Below are positions 23,031 through 31,405 of a DNA stretch of 64,000 nt, in pieces. The notes beneath the pieces were generated by a model that saw only the letters and a program-made list of their open reading frames with translations, searched no databases and had not been told where the DNA came from. Both the position numbers and the translations under genes were made by a program. The number at the start of each line of letters is the position of its first letter. Position 1 is the stretch's first letter. Location of the stretch: positions 1 to 64,000 of the forward strand of contig NZ_FMCW01000014.1 of the NCBI RefSeq assembly GCF_900091595.1. The letters run 5' to 3'. The DNA is from Micromonospora haikouensis (lineage in GTDB: Bacteria; Actinomycetota; Actinomycetes; Mycobacteriales; Micromonosporaceae).

Positions 23031-24293
23031 GTGAGCGCTGAGAAGTTGGTCGTCATCGGCCAGGGATACGTGGGCCTGCCGCTGGCCATGCGCGCCGTCG
23101 AGGCGGGCATGGACGTCGTCGGCCTCGACGTCAACGCCGACCGGGTCAAGCGCCTCGCCTCGGGCGAGTCCTTCGTCGAGGACATCCCCGCCGACCGGCT
23201 CGGCCGGGCGCTGGGCAGCGGACGGTACCGCCCGAGCACCGAGTACGCCGACGCCGAGGGCTTCGACATCTGCGTGATCACCGTGCCCACCCCGCTGCGA
23301 GACGGCGTGCCCGACCTGAGCTACGTCGAGCAGGCCGGCGGCGGCATCGGGCCGTACCTGCGGCCGGGCTGCGCGGTGATCCTCGAGTCGACCACGTACC
23401 CCGGCACCACCGAGGAGCTGCTCCGGCCGCTGCTGGAGTCGGCCAGCGGGCTGACCGCCCCCGGCGACTTCCACCTCGGCTACAGCCCGGAACGGATCGA
23501 CCCCGGCAACCCGGTGTGGAAGCTGGAGAACACCCCGAAGGTGGTCTCCGGCGTCGACGCGGCCTCCCGGGAGCGGGTCGACGCGTTCTACCGGCGGCTG
23601 GTCGAGCGGACCGTGCCGGTGGACTCCACCCGGGTCGCGGAACTGACCAAGCTGATCGAGAACACCTTCCGCCAGGTCAACATCGCGCTGATCAACGAGC
23701 TGACGATGCTCAGCCACCACCTCGACATCGACGTGTGGCAGGCGATCGAGGCCGCCGAGACCAAGCCGTTCGGGTTCATGCCGTTCCGCCCCGGCCCGGG
23801 CGTCGGCGGGCACTGCCTGCCGATCGACCCGTGCTACCTGTCCTGGCAGGTCAAGCGCCGGCTGGGACGGCAGTTCCGGTTCATCGAGCTGGCCAACGAC
23901 GTCAACCACGAGATGCCCGAGCACGTCGTCCGACGGATCATGAACGGGCTCAACCGGGCCGGGCGGGCGGTCAGCGGGGCCCGGCTGCTGCTGCTCGGGT
24001 TGGCGTACAAGCCGAACACCGGCGACATGCGGGACTCCCCCGCCGTCGACGTGGCCCGCCGCCTCCAGGACCTCGGCGCCGAGGTCAGGGCGGTCGAGCC
24101 GTACGCCGAGCCGCACCACCTGCCCGGCGGCGTGGTCGTGGTCGGCCTGACCGAGCGCGAGCTCCGCGAGGCCGACGCCGTGGTGGTGGTGACCGACCAC
24201 GACTGCCTCGACTACGACCTGGTGGTGCGGCACGCCCGGTACGTCTTCGACACCCGCAACCGCTGCCACGGCCCGACGGTCGAGCGCCTCTGA
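23031..24293 (+). CDS. Nucleotide sugar dehydrogenase (UDP-ManNAc/UDP-glucose type)
   Basis: A 420-residue NAD-dependent enzyme that oxidises a UDP-sugar at C6 to the uronate. N-terminal Rossmann motif VVIGQGYVGLPLA (residues 7-19), then the central domain with LTKLIENTFRQVNIAL and the catalytic Cys in GPGVGGHCLPIDP near residue 261. The C-terminal UDP-binding domain has LGLAYKPNTGDMRDSPA. The pattern is closest to WecC/TuaD-like enzymes; UDP-ManNAc and UDP-Glc specificities cannot be separated by eye. GTG 23031 follows GGGAG. It may feed uronates to the surface polysaccharide made by the 9-13 kb region, though it stands alone. Confidence 0.9.
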   Translation: MSAEKLVVIGQGYVGLPLAMRAVEAGMDVVGLDVNADRVKRLASGESFVEDIPADRLGRALGSGRYRPSTEYADAEGFDICVITVPTPLRDGVPDLSYVEQAGGGIGPYLRPGCAVILESTTYPGTTEELLRPLLESASGLTAPGDFHLGYSPERIDPGNPVWKLENTPKVVSGVDAASRERVDAFYRRLVERTVPVDSTRVAELTKLIENTFRQVNIALINELTMLSHHLDIDVWQAIEAAETKPFGFMPFRPGPGVGGHCLPIDPCYLSWQVKRRLGRQFRFIELANDVNHEMPEHVVRRIMNGLNRAGRAVSGARLLLLGLAYKPNTGDMRDSPAVDVARRLQDLGAEVRAVEPYAEPHHLPGGVVVVGLTERELREADAVVVVTDHDCLDYDLVVRHARYVFDTRNRCHGPTVERL

Positions 24294-24296
24294 CGC

Positions 24297-26777
24297 TCAG
24301 TCGCCGAGGCTGGCGACGATCGGACGGGCGAGGGCGCGGCGGGCCGGCAGCACCGACGCGGCCAGCGCGGCCAGCACCGCCACCGCGATGATCAGCCCGA
24401 GCCGTCCCCACGGCAGCACCAGCGTGAACTCGCCGCTGAGCCGGGTGACCACCGCCATCGCGCCCGCGCCGACGCCGAGGCCGAGGCCGACCCCGAGGAC
24501 CGCGCCGACCAGCGCCATCAGCGCCGCCTCCACGGCGAGCATCGCCCGCATCCGGCCCCGGGTCAGCCCGACGGCGCGCAGCACCGCGTTCTCCCGGGTG
24601 CGCTCCACCACCGACAGGCTGAGCGTGTTGGCGACGCCGACCAGGGCGATGACCACGGCGAGGCCGAGCAGGGCGACGACGAACGCCAGCACCATGTCGA
24701 TGGTGCCGGTGAGCGACTCCTTGTACGTCGCCTGGTCCACCAGGTTCGCCGTCGGGTAGCGGGCCACCACCGACTCGACGGCCGCCCGGGCCCGCTCGGC
24801 GCTCACCCCGGCGGCCGGGTCGATTTCGGCGAGGTGGCCGCGCTCGGCCGGGAAGAGGCGGGAGAAGTCGGCGTCGACCGCGTCGACCACGTGCCCGGCC
24901 GGCACGGGGCCGCCGGCCAGCGCGGAACCGTCGGCGGCGACGACGGCCGCCACGGTGAACGGCTGTCCGGCCAGGGTGACGGTGTCGCCGACCGACCAGC
25001 CCCGCGCCCGGGCCAGCTCCCTGTGCACCAGCACCCGGCCCGGGCCGAGCCGGCCCGCGTCACCGGCGTCCACGGCTGTCAGGGTGCGCCCGACCAGCGC
25101 CGGGTGGGCGGTCCGCAGCTCGACCCCGTCGCTGACCCGGCCGCGCAGCTCGTGCACGACGCCCAGCTCGGGGCGGGCGGCCAACTCGTCGACCAGCGGC
25201 CCGGGCAGGCTCCCGCCGACGCCGACCACCACGAAGTCCACCCCGATCTGCCGGTCCACGGCCCGCTCGATGCTGGCCTTGGCGCTGCCCGCGCCCACCA
25301 CGAACGCCGACACCAGGCCGATGCCGATGACCAGGGCGGTGGCGGTCGCGGCGATCCGGCGCGGGTTGCGCACGGCGTTCGCCACGGCCAGGCCGGCGGT
25401 CGCCCCGAACAGCCGGCGCGCGGGGACGCCCAGCAGTCGCACCAGCGCCGGCACCAGCACCGGCCCGAACAGCACGATGCCGAAGAACGCCAGCATCCCG
25501 CCGGCCGCGACCAGCGGCAGCTGGCCGACGGCCCCGGCCGACCCCAGCGCCGCCACTCCGGCGGCGAGGACCAGCGCACCCGCGGCCAGCCGGACGCGGC
25601 CGGCCCGGCGGGTGGGCTGCACCGCCGCGTCGGTGAGCGCGGCCACCGGCGCGACGCGGGTGCCCCGCCAGGCCGGCACGGCGGCCGAGGCCACGGTGAG
25701 GACGGTGCCGAGCAGCAGGCAGACCAGCACGGTCGGCGCCGTGACGGCGATCCCGCCGCCGGCCATCGGCACGTCGAACGCGGACAGCAGGGCGTCCAGG
25801 CCGACCGCCACGCCCGCGCCGACCGCCACCCCGAGCGCCGAGGCGGCCAGTCCGGTCGCCGCCGCCTCCAGCAGCGTCGCCCGCAGCACCTGCCCCCGGG
25901 TCGCCCCGACCAGCCGCAGCAGCGCGGTGCGCCGGGTGCGCTGGGCGAGCACGATGGCGAAGGTGTTGGCGATGACGAACCCGGCCACCACCACGGCCAC
26001 CGCCGCGAAGGTGAGCAGGAGCAGGTTGAACTGCCTCAGGTCGCGGACCGCGTCGTCGACGGCGGCGTCGAGGACCGCCTGGCGGTCCTTCACCGTCACG
26101 TCGCCGCCGGCCACGGCCGCCACCCGCCCGGCCAGCTCCGCCGCCGACACGCCCGGCGCGGCGGCCACCATGATCCGCCCGTAGCCCTCCTGTCGCGTCA
26201 CGGCCAGGGCGTCGGGCCCGGCCAGGCCGATGAACGGCCCGCCGACGTCCCGGGCGGTGCCGGCCACGTCGACCGTGCCGACCAGGGTGTACGCGCGGGC
26301 CGCGCCCCCGCTGCCGCCCACGCGCACCGGTCCGCCGAGGGTGAACCCCTCCTCGGCTGCGGTCGGCGCGTCGAGGACCACCTCGCCGGGGCGCTGCGGC
26401 AGCCGCCCGGCCACCACGTCGTACGACTGCAGGGCCGCCTCGGTGGGGATCGCCGCCGCGACGGCGTAGCCGAGGACGGGCCGGCCGTCGGAGCCGACGA
26501 CCCCGGCGGAGCCGGTCAGCTCCCCGGCGGCGGCCCGCACCCCGTCGACCGCGCGCACCCGCTCCACGAGGGCGGGCGGCATCGGGTCCCGCCCGGCGTA
26601 CACGGCGACGTCGGTGTGCCGGTCGAAGACGCCGGCGCTCTCGTAGGCGCGGCGCTTCATCCCGTCGGTGAGGATCAGGGTGCCGGCGACGAACGCGACG
26701 CCGAGCACCACGGCCAGCGCCGACAGCAGCAGCCTCAGCGCGTCGGCGCGCATGGTGCGCAGGGTCAGCCCGGTCAC
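24297..26777 (-). CDS. FtsX-type ABC transporter permease
   Basis: An 826-residue MacB/FtsX-like permease built from two copies of the FtsX core with large extracytoplasmic loops. Helices lie at the N-terminus (ALRLLLSALAVVLGVAFVAGTLIL), around residue 250-400, near 470-500 and in the last 130 residues. The repeated cytoplasmic motif around RTRRTALLRLVGATRGQV and RTRENAVLRAVGLTRGRM follows each second helix. The GTG start overlaps the ATP-binding gene by 4 nt. It probably functions as exporter or mechanotransmission complex for lipids, peptides or cell-envelope stress; a two-component system is encoded upstream. It ends 3 nt from the convergent sugar dehydrogenase gene. Confidence 0.92.
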   Translation of the reverse strand: MTGLTLRTMRADALRLLLSALAVVLGVAFVAGTLILTDGMKRRAYESAGVFDRHTDVAVYAGRDPMPPALVERVRAVDGVRAAAGELTGSAGVVGSDGRPVLGYAVAAAIPTEAALQSYDVVAGRLPQRPGEVVLDAPTAAEEGFTLGGPVRVGGSGGAARAYTLVGTVDVAGTARDVGGPFIGLAGPDALAVTRQEGYGRIMVAAAPGVSAAELAGRVAAVAGGDVTVKDRQAVLDAAVDDAVRDLRQFNLLLLTFAAVAVVVAGFVIANTFAIVLAQRTRRTALLRLVGATRGQVLRATLLEAAATGLAASALGVAVGAGVAVGLDALLSAFDVPMAGGGIAVTAPTVLVCLLLGTVLTVASAAVPAWRGTRVAPVAALTDAAVQPTRRAGRVRLAAGALVLAAGVAALGSAGAVGQLPLVAAGGMLAFFGIVLFGPVLVPALVRLLGVPARRLFGATAGLAVANAVRNPRRIAATATALVIGIGLVSAFVVGAGSAKASIERAVDRQIGVDFVVVGVGGSLPGPLVDELAARPELGVVHELRGRVSDGVELRTAHPALVGRTLTAVDAGDAGRLGPGRVLVHRELARARGWSVGDTVTLAGQPFTVAAVVAADGSALAGGPVPAGHVVDAVDADFSRLFPAERGHLAEIDPAAGVSAERARAAVESVVARYPTANLVDQATYKESLTGTIDMVLAFVVALLGLAVVIALVGVANTLSLSVVERTRENAVLRAVGLTRGRMRAMLAVEAALMALVGAVLGVGLGLGVGAGAMAVVTRLSGEFTLVLPWGRLGLIIAVAVLAALAASVLPARRALARPIVASLGD

Positions 26778-27562
26778 CGCCGGCCCCCCGTCGCCGCGCC
26801 GGCCGGGGCCTGGTCGAGGTGGGCGAGGGCGTCGAGGACGGCCTCCGCGGTGGGCGCGACCAACTCGCGGACCAGCCGGCCGTCGGCGAGGAAGACCACC
26901 CGGTCGGCGTGGCTCGCGGCGGTCGGGTCGTGGGTCACCATCACGACGGTCTGGCCGAGGGTGTCGACGGCCTCGCGCAGCAGCCGCAACACCTCCGCGC
27001 CGGAGCGGGAGTCGAGGTTGCCGGTGGGCTCGTCGGCGAAGATCACCCACGGTTTGGTGATCAGGGCGCGGGCGACGGCGACGCGCTGCTGCTGGCCGCC
27101 GGAGAGTTCGGCGGGTCGGTGCCGCAGCCGGTCGGCCAGCCCGACGGCGGCGACGACCTGGCGCAGCCAGGCCGGGTCGGGGCGGCGGCCGGCGATGGCC
27201 AGCGGCAGCACGACGTTCTCCTCGGCGGTCAGCGCGGGCAGCAGGTTGAACTTCTGGAAGACGAAGCCGATCCGGTCGCGGCGCAGCAGGGTGAGCCGCC
27301 GGTCGTCGAGCCCGCCGGTGTCGGCGTCGCCGATGCGTACGGTGCCGGCGGTGGGCCGGTCGAGGCCGGCGAGGCAGTGCATGAGCGTGGACTTGCCGGA
27401 CCCGGACGGGCCCATGATGGCGGTGAACCGGCCGGCGGCGAAGTCGACGTCGACGCCGTCGAGGGCGACGACCCGCGCCTGGCCGGCGCCGTACTCCTTG
27501 CGCAGGCCGCGGGCGGTGACCGCGACGCCGGCGGTGGCGAACGCGGGAGGTGGTACGGACAC
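26774..27562 (-). CDS. ABC transporter ATP-binding protein (MacB/LolD type)
   Basis: About 262 residues. Walker A is GPSGSGKST, Q-loop FVFQKFNLLP, signature LSGGQQQRVAVARAL, Walker B VIFADEPTGNLDS and switch His in MVTHDPTAAS, in the usual order, with the LolD/MacB-like DEPTGNLD. GTG 27562 is favoured because GGGGAG lies 7 nt before it; an in-frame GTG at 27598 lacks a site. It powers the FtsX permease that it overlaps. It follows the response-regulator gene after 149 nt, so it may have its own promoter controlled by that regulator. Confidence 0.93.
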   Translation of the reverse strand: MSVPPPAFATAGVAVTARGLRKEYGAGQARVVALDGVDVDFAAGRFTAIMGPSGSGKSTLMHCLAGLDRPTAGTVRIGDADTGGLDDRRLTLLRRDRIGFVFQKFNLLPALTAEENVVLPLAIAGRRPDPAWLRQVVAAVGLADRLRHRPAELSGGQQQRVAVARALITKPWVIFADEPTGNLDSRSGAEVLRLLREAVDTLGQTVVMVTHDPTAASHADRVVFLADGRLVRELVAPTAEAVLDALAHLDQAPAGAATGGRR

Positions 27563-27711
27563 GTCGGTGCTCCCCGTGCAGGTGGTGGTTGCGGACACCT
27601 GTCGACGCTATGGGCGGCACCGGCCCGCCGCGTCCGCCCGCACGCTCGCCCCGCCTGCGCCCGGAGGCGTCCCCACGGCGCGGCCCCGTACGACCTGAGG
27701 CGTACCCGCCG

Positions 27712-28377
27712 TCAGCCGCCGGGGGTGACCAGACCGCTCTCGTACGCCAGCACCACCGCCTGGACCCGGTCGCGCAGCCCCAGCTTGGCCAGGATCCGCC
27801 CCACGTGGGTCTTCACGGTCGCCTCGGCGACGTGCACCCGGGCGGCGATCTCCGCGTTGGACAGGCCCTGGGCCACCAGCAGCAGGATCTCGCGTTCCCG
27901 CTCGGTGAGCTGAGCGAGCCGGGGGTCGGCGGCGGGGCCGGGGCCGAGCTGGCCGGCGAACCGGTCGAGCAACCGGCGGGTGATCGACGGGGCCACCACG
28001 GAGTCGCCCTGGGCGACCACCCGGATCGCGGCCAGCAGCTCCTCCGGCGGCACGTTCTTCAGCAGAAAGCCGCTCGCCCCGGCCTGGAGGGCGGCGAACG
28101 CGTCGGCCTCGGTGTCGAAGGTGGTGAGCACCAGCACCCGGGGCAGGTCACCCGGCCGGTCGGCGCAGATCCGCCGGGTGGCTTCCACCCCGTCCATCGT
28201 CGGCATCCGGATGTCCATGACCACCACGTCGGCCTCGACGCGGTCGAGCACCCGCAGCGCGTCCGCCCCGTCGATGGCCTCGCCGACCACGGTCAGGTCG
28301 GGCTGGGAGCCCAGCACCATCCGGAACCCCGCGCGCACCAGCGCCTGGTCGTCCACGATCACCACGCGGACCGTCAT
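27712..28377 (-). CDS. LuxR/NarL-family response regulator
   Basis: A 221-residue two-component regulator. The receiver domain (1-125) contains the acidic pocket VDDQ, phospho-acceptor Asp in VVVMDIRMP near residue 55, Thr in LVLTTF and Lys in GFLLKNV. The LuxR DNA-binding helix-turn-helix (about 152-215) reads LTEREREILLLVAQGLSNAEIAARVHVAEATVKTHVGRIL. Its start overlaps the kinase stop by 4 nt. The likely targets are the following ABC transporter genes, an arrangement common in actinobacteria. Confidence 0.94.
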   Translation of the reverse strand: MTVRVVIVDDQALVRAGFRMVLGSQPDLTVVGEAIDGADALRVLDRVEADVVVMDIRMPTMDGVEATRRICADRPGDLPRVLVLTTFDTEADAFAALQAGASGFLLKNVPPEELLAAIRVVAQGDSVVAPSITRRLLDRFAGQLGPGPAADPRLAQLTEREREILLLVAQGLSNAEIAARVHVAEATVKTHVGRILAKLGLRDRVQAVVLAYESGLVTPGG

Positions 28378-29603
28378 GCCGCCACCTCCGTCCCGGTGCT
28401 CGACCGTAGCGGCAGCCGCGCCTCGACCTGCCACCCCCCGGCCAGCGTGGGGCCGACGGTGAGGCTGCCGTCGTACACGGTCACCCGCTCGCGCATGCCG
28501 ACCAGGCCGTGACCGCCGGACGGCGCGGGGCGGACCACGGGGCGGCCCCGCCCGTCGTCGACGACCCGGACCACGACGGCGTCGGGGCTGTGGGTCAGGC
28601 CCAGCGTGACGGTCGCGCCGACCCCGGCGTGCTTGAGGGCGTTGGTGAGCGCCTCCTGCACCACCCGGTAGACGGTCAGCTCCAGGCCGGGCGGCAGGGC
28701 CGGCGGCTCGCCGGTGACCGTCGCGTCGACCCGCAGCCCGGCGGCCCGGAACCGGTCCAGCAGTTCGGGCAGCTCCACCAGGGCCGGCCGGCGGTGCGTC
28801 GGCTCCGCCGCCAGCGCCGGGGCCGCCGCGCCGTCCGGCCCGTCCGCCGGCCCGGGGCTGCTCGTCTCCCGCAGCACCCCGACCAGGCGGCGCATCTCCT
28901 CCAGCGCCTGCCGGCCGGTGTCGGCGACCACGCGCACCGCCTCCCGGGCGGTCTGCGGGTCCCGGTCGAACAGGTAGCGGGCCCCGTCCGCCTGCACGAT
29001 CATCACGGCCATGCTGTGCGCCACCACGTCGTGCAGCTCGCGGGCGATGCGGGTGCGTTCCTCGGCCACCGCCGCGCGGGCCTCGGCCTCCCGCTCCCGC
29101 TCCAGGGTCGCGGCGCGCTCCTCCAGGCTCAGCACGTAGAGCCGGCGGGTACGCACGTTCAGTCCCATCAGCCAGACCGCGCCGGTCATCAGCGCGAACC
29201 AGATCGCCGAGGCCCACCAGGCGACGGCCGCCTCGATCTGGAGCGCGGCGAGCACCACGCCGACGGCGGCGACGACACCGGCGACGATGCCGGAGGCCAG
29301 CCTCTCGGCGTACTTCACCACGCTGTACAGGGCGATCAGCACGGCCACGTCGAAGGCCAGCGGGCCCCACCCGGCGACCACCTGGACCCCGGCGAGCACG
29401 GCGACCGCCGCCCCCACCGCGGAGGGGTGGGCGCGCCGGAACAGCAGGGCGGCGGCCATCGCCGCCGCGACGCCCGTGGCCCGCCACCCGCCGGGCTGGT
29501 TGACTCCCCCGGCGAGGCCGACCAGCACGACGAAGCCGGAGACCGCCACGTCGAAGGCCACGCTGCGCAACGGCCGGCCGAACAGGATCCGCCTCACGGT
29601 CAC
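28374..29603 (-). CDS. NarL-type sensor histidine kinase
   Basis: A 409-residue membrane kinase (HisKA_3 class). The N-terminal half has four to six hydrophobic helices (residues about 10-150), then a coiled coil rich in Glu/Arg and the dimerisation/phosphoacceptor helix RTRIARELHDVVAHSMAVM with its His. The HATPase domain shows VVQEALTNALKHAGVG (N box) and DDGRG and GGHGLVGMRERV (G boxes). GTG 29603 and GTG 29597 are both possible; no ribosome-binding site is seen and TACGCT just upstream could make a leaderless transcript from 29597. It pairs with the regulator it overlaps. Confidence 0.92.
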   Translation of the reverse strand: MTVRRILFGRPLRSVAFDVAVSGFVVLVGLAGGVNQPGGWRATGVAAAMAAALLFRRAHPSAVGAAVAVLAGVQVVAGWGPLAFDVAVLIALYSVVKYAERLASGIVAGVVAAVGVVLAALQIEAAVAWWASAIWFALMTGAVWLMGLNVRTRRLYVLSLEERAATLEREREAEARAAVAEERTRIARELHDVVAHSMAVMIVQADGARYLFDRDPQTAREAVRVVADTGRQALEEMRRLVGVLRETSSPGPADGPDGAAAPALAAEPTHRRPALVELPELLDRFRAAGLRVDATVTGEPPALPPGLELTVYRVVQEALTNALKHAGVGATVTLGLTHSPDAVVVRVVDDGRGRPVVRPAPSGGHGLVGMRERVTVYDGSLTVGPTLAGGWQVEARLPLRSSTGTEVAA

Positions 29604-29876
29604 CGAGCGTACGGGGCGCGGGTCCGACGGAGGGCCAGGGTGTACAGGAGTCGCCTGCGCCGCCGTTGATACCTCGCGGGGCGCACTTCTCAGATTCACG
29701 TTCCGCCGTATCCGGGAATTGCCACCTCCCCGGCAAATGCGGACGCCCGTTGAGCAATCGTCAATCTCGACCATTCCATTTACGGTGGCCACTGCAATAC
29801 AGTTGTCGCGCCGGGTCGCCGGAGCAATTCTCCGCCACTCGACCCATCACCACCACCATCGAAGGGGAACCAGCAC

Positions 29877-30911
29877 ATGAGAATCGCGCTGGCACGTCCA
29901 CGCCCGCGGCGTACGGCCCGACTGCTGTTCGGCGCCCTGCTGACCGCCGCGCTCGCGTTCTCCGTGAGCGGCACCGCCACGGCCGCGATCGACAAGGGCG
30001 ACCTCACCGCGAACGCCCGCACCGACGTCTACATGCGGGACATCGCGTCGGACACCGGGTTCGAGCCGCACGGGGCCATCTACTCGTCGTTCTTCAACAG
30101 CCCCGACATCAAGATCTGCCCCACCGCGGTCGAGTGCGCGTCGCACACGAACCCGATCATCGGATCGACGAGCTACATTTTCGTGAACCTGCGGAACAAT
30201 GGCCCGTACGGTTCCGGAATCGGCAACGGGACGCTGAAGGCGTACTACACCACCTCCGGTGGCGCCGCGAACTGGCCGATGAACTGGACGCCGATCGGCT
30301 CCAAGACGCTGCCCGTCGCGCCCGGCGTCACCACGACGTCGATCGCCTGGCCGAACGTGCCCTCCATCGGGCACTTCTGCCTGCTGCTGCGCTGGGAGTC
30401 GGCGACCGACCCGATGCTGTTCGAGGGCACCGCGACCTCCATCAACACGCAGTACAACAACAACATCGCCTGGAAGAACGCCAACACCGTCCCGGCGGGC
30501 GGCAGCGGCGTGATCAGCGACCGCCCGTACGCCATGGCGAACGCCCTGGCCGAGCCGGCCCCGTTCGACCTCGCGTTCCGGCCGCTCGGCGAGCCGGCCC
30601 CCGGCGTCAAGGTCGTCGCCGACCTCGGGCCGGAGCTGTTCGAGCGCTGGCGGGCCGCCGGCGGTCAGGGTGAGGGCATCCAGGTCGTCGGCCGCAGCGC
30701 CATCCAGATCGTCGACCCGTACAAGGCCCAGATCAAGGGCCTGCTGATCAAGCCCGAGGAGCGGCCCGTCGTGAAGCTGAGCTTCACCACCAGCCAGGCG
30801 CTCCAGAAGGCGTACACCCTCCAGGTCGTCCAGGTCGGCCCGGCGCGCAAGCTCGGCGAGAGCTTCGACGTCGGCGGGGTGGACTACACCTTCGAGCCCC
30901 GCAAGGGCTGA
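29877..30911 (+). CDS. Secreted protein of unknown function
   Basis: A 344-residue exported protein: an Arg-rich n-region (RPRPRRTARL), hydrophobic core and cleavage after TATAA near residue 36. The mature N-terminal domain (about 40-215) has the pattern of an extracellular beta-sandwich (STSYIFVNLRNNG, LKAYYTTSGG, NWPMNWTPIG, HFCLLLRWES, NNNIAWKN), a set of segments I associate with an unnamed module in secreted bacterial proteins. The C-terminal part (about 235-344) is a second all-beta region without a family I can name. AAGGGG lies 8 nt before the ATG. The upstream 270 nt are AT-richer than average and probably hold the promoter. Two strong hairpins follow. Confidence 0.78.
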   Translation: MRIALARPRPRRTARLLFGALLTAALAFSVSGTATAAIDKGDLTANARTDVYMRDIASDTGFEPHGAIYSSFFNSPDIKICPTAVECASHTNPIIGSTSYIFVNLRNNGPYGSGIGNGTLKAYYTTSGGAANWPMNWTPIGSKTLPVAPGVTTTSIAWPNVPSIGHFCLLLRWESATDPMLFEGTATSINTQYNNNIAWKNANTVPAGGSGVISDRPYAMANALAEPAPFDLAFRPLGEPAPGVKVVADLGPELFERWRAAGGQGEGIQVVGRSAIQIVDPYKAQIKGLLIKPEERPVVKLSFTTSQALQKAYTLQVVQVGPARKLGESFDVGGVDYTFEPRKG

Positions 30912-30933
30912 CCGGGCGGGTCGGCGGACCGGA

Positions 30934-30963
30934 GGGCCGGGGGGCCGGGATCCCCTCCGGCCC
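30934..30963 (+). terminator. Terminator hairpin 1 after the secreted protein gene
   Basis: GGGCCGG-GGGG pairs with CCCC-T-CCGGCCC (30934-30944 and 30952-30963), an 11-bp stem with one bulged T and a 7-nt loop. Confidence 0.65.
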
Positions 30964-30983
30964 GCCGGCCACACCGGTACGAC

Positions 30984-31025
30984 CGGCTGACCGCCGCCAC
31001 GAGCGATCGTGGCGGCGGTCAGCCG
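30984..31025. terminator. Long perfect hairpin with tetraloop
   Basis: A perfect 19-bp stem (30984-31002 and 31007-31025; core TGACCGCCGCCACGA) closes on a GCGA tetraloop of the stable GNRA type. It sits at the boundary between the secreted protein gene and the gene-fragment region, where it can terminate transcription from both sides. Confidence 0.8.
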
Positions 31026-31081
31026 TACCAACGGCGGGAAACCCGAACTCCAGGTTCCTTCAACAAGTCTGACCGGGTGAC

Positions 31082-31402
31082 TCAGCCTGCAAGGGCACTG
31101 CTCTGGGCCGCAGCGTTGTTGGCTGCGAGCCAGCCAGCGGGGTTACCGCAGTCGTGGTACTCGCCTGTGACGGGGTGGATCAGCACGTCGTGGTCGCGCG
31201 CAAAGGCGATCACGGCGTCGGTGGCCTGGTATTCGCCGTTGGACGCTGGCGTCAGCTTCTGGAAGTAGGCCAGCGCGTGGGCGGCGACATCCCCGAACTC
31301 GTCGTCGAGGTCCTGTCCACCCAGCTCAAGACAGAGTTGGCGTTCGAAGACGTCTGGGGCGTGACCGCCCCGCGTCCGCGTCCGGCGCTGCCGGCGAACC
31401 AC
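31082..31402 (-). pseudogene. Fragment resembling the C-terminus of a UTP-glucose-1-phosphate uridylyltransferase
   Basis: A 106-codon minus-strand frame. Residues about 48-95 match the end of GalU-type enzymes: LTPASNGEYQATDAV corresponds to the conserved TPPGAGDEIQLTDAI segment, and GEYHDCGNPAGWLAA to the sugar-binding GKSHDCGNKLGYMQA segment (E. coli form, from memory). The N-terminal nucleotide-binding two thirds are missing, and the first 20 residues (Arg-rich) look like read-through of unrelated sequence. It cannot be catalytic alone. It overlaps, on the opposite strand, the upstream extension of the regulator at 31406, so the two remnants appear to be joined back to back. Confidence 0.5.
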
Positions 31403-31405
31403 GCG

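Noticed and set aside
24834..27698. Long plus-strand frame opposite the ABC transporter genes
   Set aside because: Translation is His/Arg/Gly-rich without domains, an antisense artefact of GC-biased third positions.
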